From Acidobacteriota bacterium (GTDB lineage Bacteria > Acidobacteriota > Vicinamibacteria > Vicinamibacterales > Vicinamibacteraceae): a DNA stretch of 64,000 nt. The DNA is taken from positions 124,001 to 188,000 of the forward strand of contig JADLFL010000012.1 of assembly GCA_020845575.1 (NCBI GenBank), written 5' to 3'. The notes beneath the pieces were generated by a model. The model was not told the origin of the DNA and ran no database searches. It was given only the letters and a program-made list of their open reading frames with translations. Below, piece by piece: positions 56,466-64,000 of this stretch. Positions within the stretch are counted from its first letter, which is position 1. The number at the start of each line of letters is the position of its first letter. Made by a program: the position numbers and the translations under genes.

Positions 56466-56956
56466 TGACGCACCCATGCACCAACGAAGAGGCAGTGCTG
56501 GCCGCGGCGCTGGCGCCACCTGATGTGCCCATCGCCGACGAGGCGACGGCACACATGGCGGAGTGTGATTCGTGTCGCGAGTTGTTCCTCCTCGCCACGA
56601 CGCTGCGCGACGACAGGAGCGCGGCCATCGCCGACGCGCACGTGCCGTCGGCGGGGCAGACGTGGTGGCGTGCGGGGATTCGCGCACGTCAGGAGGCCGC
56701 CGCGGCCGCAGGCCGCCCCATCACCGTTGCGACGGGCCTGGCCGCGGCCTGTGTCGTCGGCCTGCTGTTGTCGGTGACGGGCGCGCTCGCGTGGTGGCTG
56801 CGCGCGGCGCTGGCGCCTGCCGCGCGTGTCCTGCTCGACGCGAATCCGTCGGCATGGGCGATGCCGACGGGCATGTGGCTGGTGGTCTGTGTGGTCGCGC
56901 TCGTCGCGATGCTGGCCGCTCCGGTGGTGCTCTACGTGGCCACCCGCGAGGACTGA
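56462..56956 (+). CDS. Putative zinc-binding anti-sigma factor
   Basis: The 164-residue protein begins (GTG, overlapping the sigma factor stop) with a ZAS-like HMAECDSCRELF (His-x3-Cys-x2-Cys) and has two hydrophobic helices (about residues 77-97 and 130-155), so it is likely a membrane-bound anti-sigma factor. It is short compared with typical ~200-250-residue members, and its C-terminal part after the first helix lies mostly in the membrane. Its last 25 bp overlap the convergent phosphopantetheinyl transferase gene. The ATG at 56465 is an equally good start. Confidence 0.8.
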   Translation: MMTHPCTNEEAVLAAALAPPDVPIADEATAHMAECDSCRELFLLATTLRDDRSAAIADAHVPSAGQTWWRAGIRARQEAAAAAGRPITVATGLAAACVVGLLLSVTGALAWWLRAALAPAARVLLDANPSAWAMPTGMWLVVCVVALVAMLAAPVVLYVATRED

Positions 56957-57681
56957 TCGAGCCGGACCGAGACGTGCGTGATTGAGGCAGGCTGGCCTTC
57001 GATGGCGATGGCCCCGAACACACGGGGGTGCTCCGGCGGTCTGATGTCGCGCACGAAGAGCGCTTCAGGATGCCCGTTCAGCGTGACGGCGCGCCAGCCG
57101 TCGCTGTCGGGCGGCGCGTCGACGCGCACGTCGAGTCCGCCGCGCAACCCCGTTCCCGTTGCCTTGAGCACGGCTTCCTTGCGCGTCCACCACTGGTGGA
57201 AGAGCGACATCCGTTCGTCGGCCCCGCATCGCGCCAGGGCCTCGTATTCCTCGGGCGCATAGAACCGCTTCGCGATCGCGAGGAGGTTCCGTCGCGCATC
57301 CACGCGCTCCACGTCGATGCCGATTGGACCGGCATCGCAGACCGCCACGGCTGCCAGGCCGCCGCCATGCGCGACGCTCATGTGGAGTGGCTGCGGTCGT
57401 CCGTCTCGATACGTCAGCGCTGGCTTTCCTGATGGCAGCGTGACCCATGCGAACTCCGACGGCTCCGATCCCGGCGTGGGTGTGTCAGTGGCCGGGATGA
57501 TCCGTTGCGTGGCGAGCATCCGCACGCCGACGTGCGCGGCCAGGAACAGCGGTCGTCCGATGGCGTGGAGCGCGTGCCAGCGCGCCAGTTCGCCGGCATC
57601 CAGGACTTCCGGCACCCAGTCGGGTTCGCCTTCGATGCCTCGGACGAACGCGATGTCGATTCGAGGCGGCAGCGCGTGCAC
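56932..57681 (-). CDS. 4'-phosphopantetheinyl transferase (Sfp-type)
   Basis: The 249-residue protein transfers the phosphopantetheine arm of CoA to carrier proteins of fatty-acid, polyketide or nonribosomal peptide synthesis. Sfp-type motifs are LHMSVAHGGG, GIDVERVDARR (Mg-binding Asp and Glu), and WTRKEAVLKATG (catalytic Glu and Lys). No carrier-protein gene cluster is nearby, so its client is unknown. The GTG start at 57681 has a TAGTAC box 9 nt upstream, in a 25-bp spacer with the divergent addB gene. Confidence 0.88.
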   Translation of the reverse strand: MHALPPRIDIAFVRGIEGEPDWVPEVLDAGELARWHALHAIGRPLFLAAHVGVRMLATQRIIPATDTPTPGSEPSEFAWVTLPSGKPALTYRDGRPQPLHMSVAHGGGLAAVAVCDAGPIGIDVERVDARRNLLAIAKRFYAPEEYEALARCGADERMSLFHQWWTRKEAVLKATGTGLRGGLDVRVDAPPDSDGWRAVTLNGHPEALFVRDIRPPEHPRVFGAIAIEGQPASITHVSVRLDQSSRVAT

Positions 57682-57690
57682 GGGGACAGG

Positions 57691-57697
57691 GTACTAT
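57691..57697. promoter_or_regulatory. Overlapping divergent -10-like boxes (TAGTAC / TACTAT)
   Basis: GTACTAT contains TAGTAC on the minus strand (9 nt before the phosphopantetheinyl transferase GTG) and TACTAT on the plus strand (9 nt before the addB ATG). The two would overlap, so the genes may compete for polymerase. Confidence 0.35.
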
Positions 57698-57706
57698 GCG
57701 GGCGCG

Positions 57707-60700
57707 ATGTCCACGCTGCATCTGCCGTGGGACGACAAGGTCCCGGCAGAGGAGCCCGCTGTCGCCGGGGGCCGCCCTGTCCTGACGGCCATACACGGTG
57801 CGAGTCATGTGCGCCTGGCCGCGGTACGGCGCCATGTGCTCGCGCATCTCGGCACCGGCTGCCGCGTGCTCGCCCCCACGCACGAGCAGGCGCACGACGT
57901 GGTGCGTCACGTGCTGGCCGGTGAGCCCGCCACGATCGGCGTCGAGCGGGCAGGGTGGGTCGGCTACACCGTGCGTCTGGCCACGCCGTCCCTCATCGCG
58001 AGCGGCCTCACGCCCGTCTCTTCTCTCGGCTTCGACGCGATCGTCGCCCGCGTCGTCGGGCGCGCATGCGAACGTGACGCGCTCGCGCACTTCGATCGGG
58101 CCAGCCGCCATCCGGGCTTCATCGCGGCGCTCGCCAAGACGATGAGCGACGCGCGCCTGGCCGCGCTCGTTCCCGCCAGCCTCGACGACGGGACGGCGAG
58201 GGGGAAGGATCTCGCGTGGCTGCTCGCCGCGATCGAGGACGCGCTGGCGGAGCTGGGACACGCGGACAGGGCAGGCGTGCTGACGCGCGCCGCCGCGGCG
58301 GTGCATCGCGGAGACGCTCCCGATCTCGACATCCCGCTCGCGCTCGTCGACATCGGGCTGGCGAGTCGTCTCGACGTGGCGCTGGCGTCGGCGCTCGTCG
58401 CGCGCAGTTCCGCCGCGTGCATCGCTGGACCCGATGGCGACACGTGGCTCGCGCGACTGCTGGCGGATCTGCCGGACGTGCGCGATGCGGTGCAGCCTGC
58501 CGACCACAGGGACACGCCGGACGCCCTGCGGCGCGTCCATCTCGGTCTGTTCGAGCCGTCGGATCCCGCGAGTGTGGAGCGCGCTGGTGACGCCTCGGTC
58601 GACTTCCTGTCCGCACCGGGGGAAGGGCGCGAGTGCGTCGAGGCCGTACGCATGGTTCTCGCGCACGCGGAGCAGGGGACGCCGTTCGACCGCATGGCGG
58701 TGGTCATGCGCGCACCGGAGCTCTACGCGAGTCATCTCGAAACGGCCCTGCGTCGCGCGGACATCCCCGCCGTCTTCGGACGTGGCACTCGTCGCCCCGA
58801 TCCGGCGGGACGCGCGATGCTCGCGGTGCTCGCGTGCGCGTCCGAGGATCTGTCGGCGCGTCGTTTCGCGGAATACCTGTCGCTCGGGCAGGTACCAGTG
58901 GTGACAAGGGCGCCGACAGAGCCCGTGCCTGACGAGACGGAGACCTTGGGCATGCGCGAGATGGCCGGAGCGCCGGAGATCGACGCTGTCGAGCCGCTCG
59001 ACGCGCCAGAGATGGGTGCGCGGCGTCGTCTCTCACCTTGGCGTTGGGAAGCCATCCTGAACGATGCGCAGGTGATCGGCGGTGCCGATCGCTGGCGTCG
59101 TCGGTTGGAGGGCCATCGCGAGCAGCTGAAGGTGCGCGCCGATGCCGCGTTGAAGGACGATCCGAGTTCGTCGCGCCACGCGTCGCTCATGCGACAAGTG
59201 GCGTGGACGGACGAACTGCTCGCGTTTGCCGGCTCGGTGATGGGCGAGATGGCCGCATGGCCGGACGTGGACGACTGGGGCGGCTGGATCGCGCGGTTGT
59301 CCGCGCTCGCGCCCCGCGTCGTTGCGCGGCCCGATCGCGTGCTGGCGGTGCTCGCAGAGCTCCAGCCGCTCGCCGGTGTCGCCGACGTGAGCCTCGACGA
59401 GGTGCGGGACGTGTTGCGCGACCGCCTGACGCAGCTTGCCGTGCCGCCGCCTGCGCCCAGGTACGGCAGTCTCTTCGTCGGCACACCCGATCAGGTACGC
59501 GGCCGGACGTTCGATGTCGTGTGCGTACTCGGCCTGTCCGAGCGTGTGTTCCCGCAGCGCAGCCGCCAGGATCCCCTGCTGCTCGATCGCGAGCGCGCGC
59601 AGGTGTCGCCCGACCTGCCGACAGACGATGCGCGCGTGGCAGCGGAACGTCTTCAGCTGCGTCTGGCGGCGGGAGCAGCGGCCCGCGCGCTGGTCGTGTC
59701 GTACGCGTCGATGGAGACAGCGCAGGCCCGTCCGCGTGTGCCGTCGTTCTACGCCATCGACGTGCAACGTGCCGTCACGGGGCGCGTGCCGGGCTACGAG
59801 TCGCTGATGCGTGAAGCGCAACAGCGGAGTGGTGCGCGGTTGTCGTGGCCCGCGCCGCAGGATCCCACATCGGCCATCGACGCGGCCGAGCATGACCTCA
59901 GCATGCTCCAGCGCTATCTGCACGGGCCGGGCACCGACATCGCCGGACGCGCCCGCTACCTCTTCGAGCTGAATCCGGCGCTGCGCCGATCGCTGCTCGC
60001 GCGACATCAGCGACTCGCGCGCGCGTGGTCGCCGCACGACGGACTCGTCGCGGCGCCCGAGGCGCTCGCGGCGCATCGGCTGCAGGCGCGCGCGTACTCG
60101 GCGTCTGCGTTGCAGCGCTTCGCGTCATGTCCGTATCAGTTCTATCTGTCGACGATCCTGCGGCTGCAGCCGCGTGAAGAGGCTGCGCCGCTCGTCACGC
60201 TCGATCCACTCACGCGCGGCTCGATGGTGCACGAGATGCTGGCCGAGATCATGCGCGAGCTGATCGCGCGTGACTGGGCGCCGCTTCCCGACGCGCATGT
60301 GATGGAGGCGCAGGCCGTTGCCGATCGGTTCGTCACGCGCATCGCCGGCGAGTATCAGGATCGCCTCAGTCCACCGATCGTGCGCGTGTGGGAAGACGCC
60401 GTTGCGGCAATTCGGCGCGACATCCACGAGTGGATTCGCCGCCTGCCGGCAGACGGTGCGCGATGGACACCCGCGCGCGTGGAGATTGGCGTCGGGTTCA
60501 GCGGTGGATTCGGTCGCGACGAGGCCAGCCATCGCGAGGACGTGATCCTGCCCGACGGCACTCGCCTGCACGGCGTGGTCGACCTGCTCGAACGCGGCGG
60601 CGACGCGGAGTGGCGCATCACCGACTACAAGACGGGGCGGCATCGGCTACCGGATTCCGCTGTGGTCAACGGTGGTCGCACGCTGCAGCCGATCCTCTAC

Positions 60701-61018
60701 GCGATGGCTGTCGAAGCCGCGTTCGGCGGACACGTTGTGGCATCCCGTCTCTACTACTGCACCGAAGACGGCGGGTTCGAGGACCATCCGTGGGCGGTTG
60801 CCGGTGTCGTGGGTGAGCAGACGCGCCAGCAGGGGCTCGAGGTGCTGGCCATCATCGATCACGCCATCCAGGACGGCCGGCTGCCTGCGGCACCGGCCGA
60901 CGAGGCGTGTACGTGGTGCGACTTCGCGACGGTCTGCGGCCCCGGGGCGCAGGGCGTGCCCGCACGCAAGGACGCGCGCGCGCTGACGGAGCTGCGACTC
61001 CTGCGGAGAATGAAGTGA
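57707..61018 (+). CDS. addB: AddB-like nuclease subunit with PD-(D/E)xK and Fe-S cysteines
   Basis: The 1103-residue protein is the AddB partner of the AddAB helicase-nuclease, which processes double-strand breaks for recombination. The C-terminal nuclease has D959 and D973-Y-K975 of the PD-(D/E)xK motif. Four cysteines (C808, C1068, C1071, C1077; spacing x2-x5) match the 4Fe-4S ligands of AddB. The N-terminal helicase-like part has a P-loop region GASHVRLAAVR without the GKT of typical AddB, so ATP binding may be lost. The ATG at 57707 is chosen from the compact promoter and homology. It overlaps addA by 4 bp. Confidence 0.87.
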   Translation: MSTLHLPWDDKVPAEEPAVAGGRPVLTAIHGASHVRLAAVRRHVLAHLGTGCRVLAPTHEQAHDVVRHVLAGEPATIGVERAGWVGYTVRLATPSLIASGLTPVSSLGFDAIVARVVGRACERDALAHFDRASRHPGFIAALAKTMSDARLAALVPASLDDGTARGKDLAWLLAAIEDALAELGHADRAGVLTRAAAAVHRGDAPDLDIPLALVDIGLASRLDVALASALVARSSAACIAGPDGDTWLARLLADLPDVRDAVQPADHRDTPDALRRVHLGLFEPSDPASVERAGDASVDFLSAPGEGRECVEAVRMVLAHAEQGTPFDRMAVVMRAPELYASHLETALRRADIPAVFGRGTRRPDPAGRAMLAVLACASEDLSARRFAEYLSLGQVPVVTRAPTEPVPDETETLGMREMAGAPEIDAVEPLDAPEMGARRRLSPWRWEAILNDAQVIGGADRWRRRLEGHREQLKVRADAALKDDPSSSRHASLMRQVAWTDELLAFAGSVMGEMAAWPDVDDWGGWIARLSALAPRVVARPDRVLAVLAELQPLAGVADVSLDEVRDVLRDRLTQLAVPPPAPRYGSLFVGTPDQVRGRTFDVVCVLGLSERVFPQRSRQDPLLLDRERAQVSPDLPTDDARVAAERLQLRLAAGAAARALVVSYASMETAQARPRVPSFYAIDVQRAVTGRVPGYESLMREAQQRSGARLSWPAPQDPTSAIDAAEHDLSMLQRYLHGPGTDIAGRARYLFELNPALRRSLLARHQRLARAWSPHDGLVAAPEALAAHRLQARAYSASALQRFASCPYQFYLSTILRLQPREEAAPLVTLDPLTRGSMVHEMLAEIMRELIARDWAPLPDAHVMEAQAVADRFVTRIAGEYQDRLSPPIVRVWEDAVAAIRRDIHEWIRRLPADGARWTPARVEIGVGFSGGFGRDEASHREDVILPDGTRLHGVVDLLERGGDAEWRITDYKTGRHRLPDSAVVNGGRTLQPILYAMAVEAAFGGHVVASRLYYCTEDGGFEDHPWAVAGVVGEQTRQQGLEVLAIIDHAIQDGRLPAAPADEACTWCDFATVCGPGAQGVPARKDARALTELRLLRRMK

Positions 61019-64000
61019 CGCGCGATCGACGCACGCTCGTCGACGATCCCGATCGGCAGCGTATTCGCAACGACCTCGACACGACGCTCGTCGTCGAAGC
61101 GGCTGCGGGCACCGGCAAGACAACGGAGCTCGTGGCGCGCATGGTGAACACGCTCGCGGAAGGCCGCGCGCGCATCGGCGAGATCGTGGCCGTGACGTTC
61201 ACCGAGAAAGCCGCGGGCGAATTGAAGCTGCGCCTGCGTGAGGAGATCGAACTGGCACGCGAGCGCCGCGAGGGCGATGCGCGCACACGCCTCGAAGACG
61301 CGCTTGCGCACCTGGAGGACGCGCACGTCAGCACCATCCACGGATTCTGCGCCGATCTCCTTCGCGAGCGGCCCGTCGAGGCAGACGTCGATCCGCGCTT
61401 CGAAGTCCTGCTGGAGCCCGTGGCGGTGCAGCTGCTCGATGCCGTGGTCGACGAGTGGTTGCGCGAGAACCTCGAAGCGCCGACCGAAGGCGTGCGGCGC
61501 GTGCTCCGCCGTGCGCACCGCGACGAGGAGGGCGAAGCCGGTCCGCGAGCGGCCCTGCGAAAGGCCGCGCACGCGCTCGCCGAGTGGCGGGACTTCGACG
61601 CCGCGTGGCGGCGCGATCCGATAGATCGCCGCGCGCTCATCGTCTCGGCGCTCGACGCGATTCACGCATTCGCGGCCGTCACCGAGAAGGGCCCCAGAGG
61701 CGACAACTTCCGCATCGACACCGCACCCATTCGTCGATTCAGTCGACGGCACGCCGCGTCGATTCCCGAGGGGCCACCCGGCGAGGATGCGCTCGATGCC
61801 ATCGAGGCGCTGCTCGATCCGCTGCTGCGCGACAAGGCGTTCACGCGTTGTCGAACGGGGTTCGGCAGCACGTTCGCCGAGGGCATGCCGCGCGCCGACG
61901 TGAAGGCGGCTCACGCGCAGTTGAAGGTGCTCCTCCAGGAGACGACGATGGCGCTCGGTGCCGACCTGGCGGCGTGTCTCCAGCGTGAGCTGCAGCCGTG
62001 CCTGCTGCGATACGAAGCAGCCAAGCAGGCGCGCGGCGCGCTCGACTTCACGGACCTGCTGACGCGCGCCCGCGACCTGCTGCGCGACAACGCCGGCGTG
62101 CGCGTCGATTTCCAGCAGCGCCACCGCCGCTTGTTCGTCGACGAGTTCCAGGACACCGACCCGATCCAGGCCGAGATCCTCCTGCTGCTCGCGGCAGACG
62201 ATGTCGGCCAGTCCGACTGGACGCGTGTCACGCCCGTCCCCGGCAAGCTCTTCATCGTCGGCGACCCGAAGCAGGCGATCTACCGCTTCCGCCGCGCAGA
62301 TGTCGATACGTACTGGCGCGTGAAGACGCAGTTGCTGGCCACGGGCGGGCACGCATGTCAGTTGCGCACGTGCTTCCGCAGCGTGCCGGCGCTGCAGCGA
62401 GCCGTGAATCACGTGTTCGCGCAGGTGATGCAGGGAGGTGTCGACGCCTCGCAGGCCGACTACGTGGCGCTCGAACCCGTTCGCGATGATGCCGTCGGGC
62501 AGCCGGCTCTCGTGGCGCTGCCGGTGCCGCGACCGTATGGCTCGAAGTACATCAGTCACGACGCGATCGAGGCATCACTGCCTGACGCGACGGGCGCGTT
62601 CATCGAGTGGCTGATCCAGGAGAGCGGTTGGACGGTGTCCGAACGCGCACCGGGCGGTGGAGAGCGGCGCGTACCGATTCAGGCGCGGCACATCGCGATC
62701 CTCTTCCGCCGCTTCACGAGTTGGGGCGTCGACGTCACGCGTCCGTACGTCGAGGCGCTGGAGTCGCGGCAGGTGCCGCACCTGCTCGTGGGCGGCCGCA
62801 GCTTCCACGAACGCGAAGAGGTGGACGCGCTGCAGGCGGCGCTCTGCGCGATCGAGTGGCCGGATGATGAGTTGTCGGTGTACGCGACGTTGCGCGGCGG
62901 CTTCTTCGCGTTCCCCGACCACGAACTGCTCGCCTATCGCGACGCGCATCACGGTCGCCTCGACCCGATGGCCCCGGCGACCGCTCTGCCTTCTGATTCC
63001 GATCCGTCCGAGTCCGGTAGGGGCGACGCATGCGTGGCCCCTGCGACGGGAGGAGACTCTGCTCGTTCGACGGAGGGCATCGATGATGCCCTGCGACTGC
63101 TGCGATCGCTGAACCGCGAGCGCAATCGCGTTCCCGTGCAGGACACGCTGCAGACGCTGCTGCGCGCGACGCGGGCGCAGGCAGGACTCGCGCTGAGACC
63201 GGGAGGAGAACAGGCGCTGGCGAACGTGCTGCACGTGGTCGAGCTCGCGCGGCAGTATGAAGCGAGGGAAGGCGCGTCGTTCCGCGGCTTCGTGCAGCAG
63301 TTGCTCGACAGGTCGTATACCGAGGCGGCCGAGACGCCGATCCTCGAAGAGGGCAGCGACGGCGTGCGGGTGATGACGGTGCACAAGGCCAAGGGCCTCG
63401 AATTCCCCGTCGTGATCCTGGCCGATATCACGTGCCGGCTGGCGTCCGATCGACCCACGCGCGCACTCGTGCCGTCGCGTGGAGCGTGCGTGCAGACCAT
63501 CGCGGGCTGCACGCCCATCGAACTCGTGGAATTGCGCGACGTGGAAGTGGCGCGCGATCGCGCCGAAGGGCACAGGCTTGCGTACGTCGCGGCGACGCGC
63601 GCGCGCGACCTGCTGGTGATCCCCGGCGTGGGCGACCAACCGTACCCGAATCCGCGACAGGGCGAGAAGTGGATCGACGTGATGAATCGCGCGATCTATC
63701 CCGACATGCCCTGGCCGGCGCCGCAGGACGCGATCGGCTGTCCGCCGTTCGGGCGCGACACCGCGCTCGAACGATCCGACGATCCCATCGCGGCGCACGC
63801 CACGCCCATCAGGCCAGGCCGCTACACGCTCGGCGAGCCAGGCGCCACCTTCGACGTCACCTGGTGGGATCCGTCGCGTCTGCACCTCGACGCGGTGATG
63901 GCCTTCGGTGAGCGGCAGCGCACGCTCATCGACAAGGCCGCTCCGGACGAGCGCGTTCGGGAGGGGCTCGAGGCGGTGGACTACTGGACGCAATTGCACG
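61015..64000 (+). CDS. addA: AddA-like UvrD/RecB-family helicase, 5' part
   Basis: The frame runs past the right edge, so the C-terminal nuclease is outside. Helicase motifs are clear: motif I AAAGTGKT (residues 29-36), Q-motif region before it, motif Ia VAVTFTEKAAGELKLR, motif II FVDEFQDTD (374-382), motif III GDPKQAIYRFRRADVDT, motif V VMTVHKAKGLEFP, motif VI YVAATRARDLLV. It would translocate along DNA with the AddB subunit encoded 4 bp upstream (overlapping). The GTG start gives VTRDRRTLVDD. A palindromic repeat is inserted in frame at 63016-63044, in the segment between motifs IV and V. Confidence 0.93.
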   Translation, partial: MTRDRRTLVDDPDRQRIRNDLDTTLVVEAAAGTGKTTELVARMVNTLAEGRARIGEIVAVTFTEKAAGELKLRLREEIELARERREGDARTRLEDALAHLEDAHVSTIHGFCADLLRERPVEADVDPRFEVLLEPVAVQLLDAVVDEWLRENLEAPTEGVRRVLRRAHRDEEGEAGPRAALRKAAHALAEWRDFDAAWRRDPIDRRALIVSALDAIHAFAAVTEKGPRGDNFRIDTAPIRRFSRRHAASIPEGPPGEDALDAIEALLDPLLRDKAFTRCRTGFGSTFAEGMPRADVKAAHAQLKVLLQETTMALGADLAACLQRELQPCLLRYEAAKQARGALDFTDLLTRARDLLRDNAGVRVDFQQRHRRLFVDEFQDTDPIQAEILLLLAADDVGQSDWTRVTPVPGKLFIVGDPKQAIYRFRRADVDTYWRVKTQLLATGGHACQLRTCFRSVPALQRAVNHVFAQVMQGGVDASQADYVALEPVRDDAVGQPALVALPVPRPYGSKYISHDAIEASLPDATGAFIEWLIQESGWTVSERAPGGGERRVPIQARHIAILFRRFTSWGVDVTRPYVEALESRQVPHLLVGGRSFHEREEVDALQAALCAIEWPDDELSVYATLRGGFFAFPDHELLAYRDAHHGRLDPMAPATALPSDSDPSESGRGDACVAPATGGDSARSTEGIDDALRLLRSLNRERNRVPVQDTLQTLLRATRAQAGLALRPGGEQALANVLHVVELARQYEAREGASFRGFVQQLLDRSYTEAAETPILEEGSDGVRVMTVHKAKGLEFPVVILADITCRLASDRPTRALVPSRGACVQTIAGCTPIELVELRDVEVARDRAEGHRLAYVAATRARDLLVIPGVGDQPYPNPRQGEKWIDVMNRAIYPDMPWPAPQDAIGCPPFGRDTALERSDDPIAAHATPIRPGRYTLGEPGATFDVTWWDPSRLHLDAVMAFGERQRTLIDKAAPDERVREGLEAVDYWTQLH
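63016..63044. repeat. Palindromic repeat inserted in frame in addA
   Basis: GGGGCGACGCA and TGCGTGGCCCC are inverted copies with one mismatch, flanked by partly complementary GGTA and CTGC. Read on the coding strand it gives GRGDACVAPAT within a Ser/Asp/Gly-rich stretch, so the insertion lengthens a surface loop without a stop. Confidence 0.65.

Overview
The window is about 64 kb of high-GC bacterial chromosome, densely coded on both strands with many 1-13 bp gene overlaps. No rRNA, tRNA, phage, transposase or CRISPR array was seen. The gene content is typical of a soil Acidobacteriota, most like the Vicinamibacteria (Luteitalea-type). It includes planctomycete-type cytochrome/DUF1549-DUF1553 proteins, DUF1501, DUF1800, DUF1080, DUF1343, twin-arginine-exported sugar isomerase-like proteins and a large NAD-glutamate dehydrogenase. 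This placement is an inference from gene families; no marker gene is present to prove it.

Layout. 1-5.8 kb: aspartate/lysine/diaminopimelate operon (asd 3' end, lysC, dapB, dapA, dapD, dapE, a small zinc-ribbon gene). 6-12.3 kb (minus): DUF1080 protein, NamZ-like DUF1343 muramidase, fused MFS/spermidine-synthase-like protein, PhzF-like isomerase, branched-chain aminotransferase. 12.5-17.7 kb: APC permease, RluD-type pseudouridine synthase, an orphan DUF433 antitoxin, a PAP2-like protein with an altered motif 2, and DUF2891. 17.8-22.6 kb (minus): DUF1800-DUF1501 pair and a large secreted esterase, separated by a repeat-rich spacer. 22.9-25.5 kb: peroxiredoxin, MltB-like lytic transglycosylase, a 3-hydroxyisobutyrate-dehydrogenase-type reductase.

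25.6-34.9 kb (plus) is the most unusual region. Nine co-directional genes, nearly all overlapping by 4 bp, encode DUF4127, a permease, a lone HyuA-like ATPase/hydantoinase, an FAD oxidoreductase, a 99-residue HExxH protein, a BadF-type (GlcNAc kinase-like) kinase and a NanE-like epimerase. The last two genes are a lipoprotein carrying a bacterial RNase A-like (CdiA-CT type) domain and a CdiI-like immunity protein. An amino-sugar-like catabolic operon therefore ends in a toxin/immunity pair.

35-42.6 kb: exported isomerase-like protein, VWFA-domain protein with a tetratricopeptide-like partner, NAD-glutamate dehydrogenase. 42.8-48.9 kb (minus): DUF1549/DUF1553 cytochrome, DUF1501, and a membrane cytochrome/leucine-rich-repeat protein. 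48.9-52.6 kb (plus): Tat-exported isomerase-like protein, transhydrogenase PntA membrane part and PntB (the NAD-binding PntA part is absent), FAD oxidoreductase. 52.7-57 kb: hybrid sensor kinase, membrane protein, ECF sigma and anti-sigma factors. 57-64 kb: phosphopantetheinyl transferase (minus) and the addB-addA recombination genes (addA runs off the window).

Spacers carry several short repeat families: heptanucleotide tandem arrays, GAATG(A/C)CG inverted repeats, a 38-bp dispersed repeat, and GC-rich palindromes, some inserted in frame inside genes. Several promoter-like -10 boxes lie only 6-9 nt before start codons, suggesting frequent leaderless transcripts.
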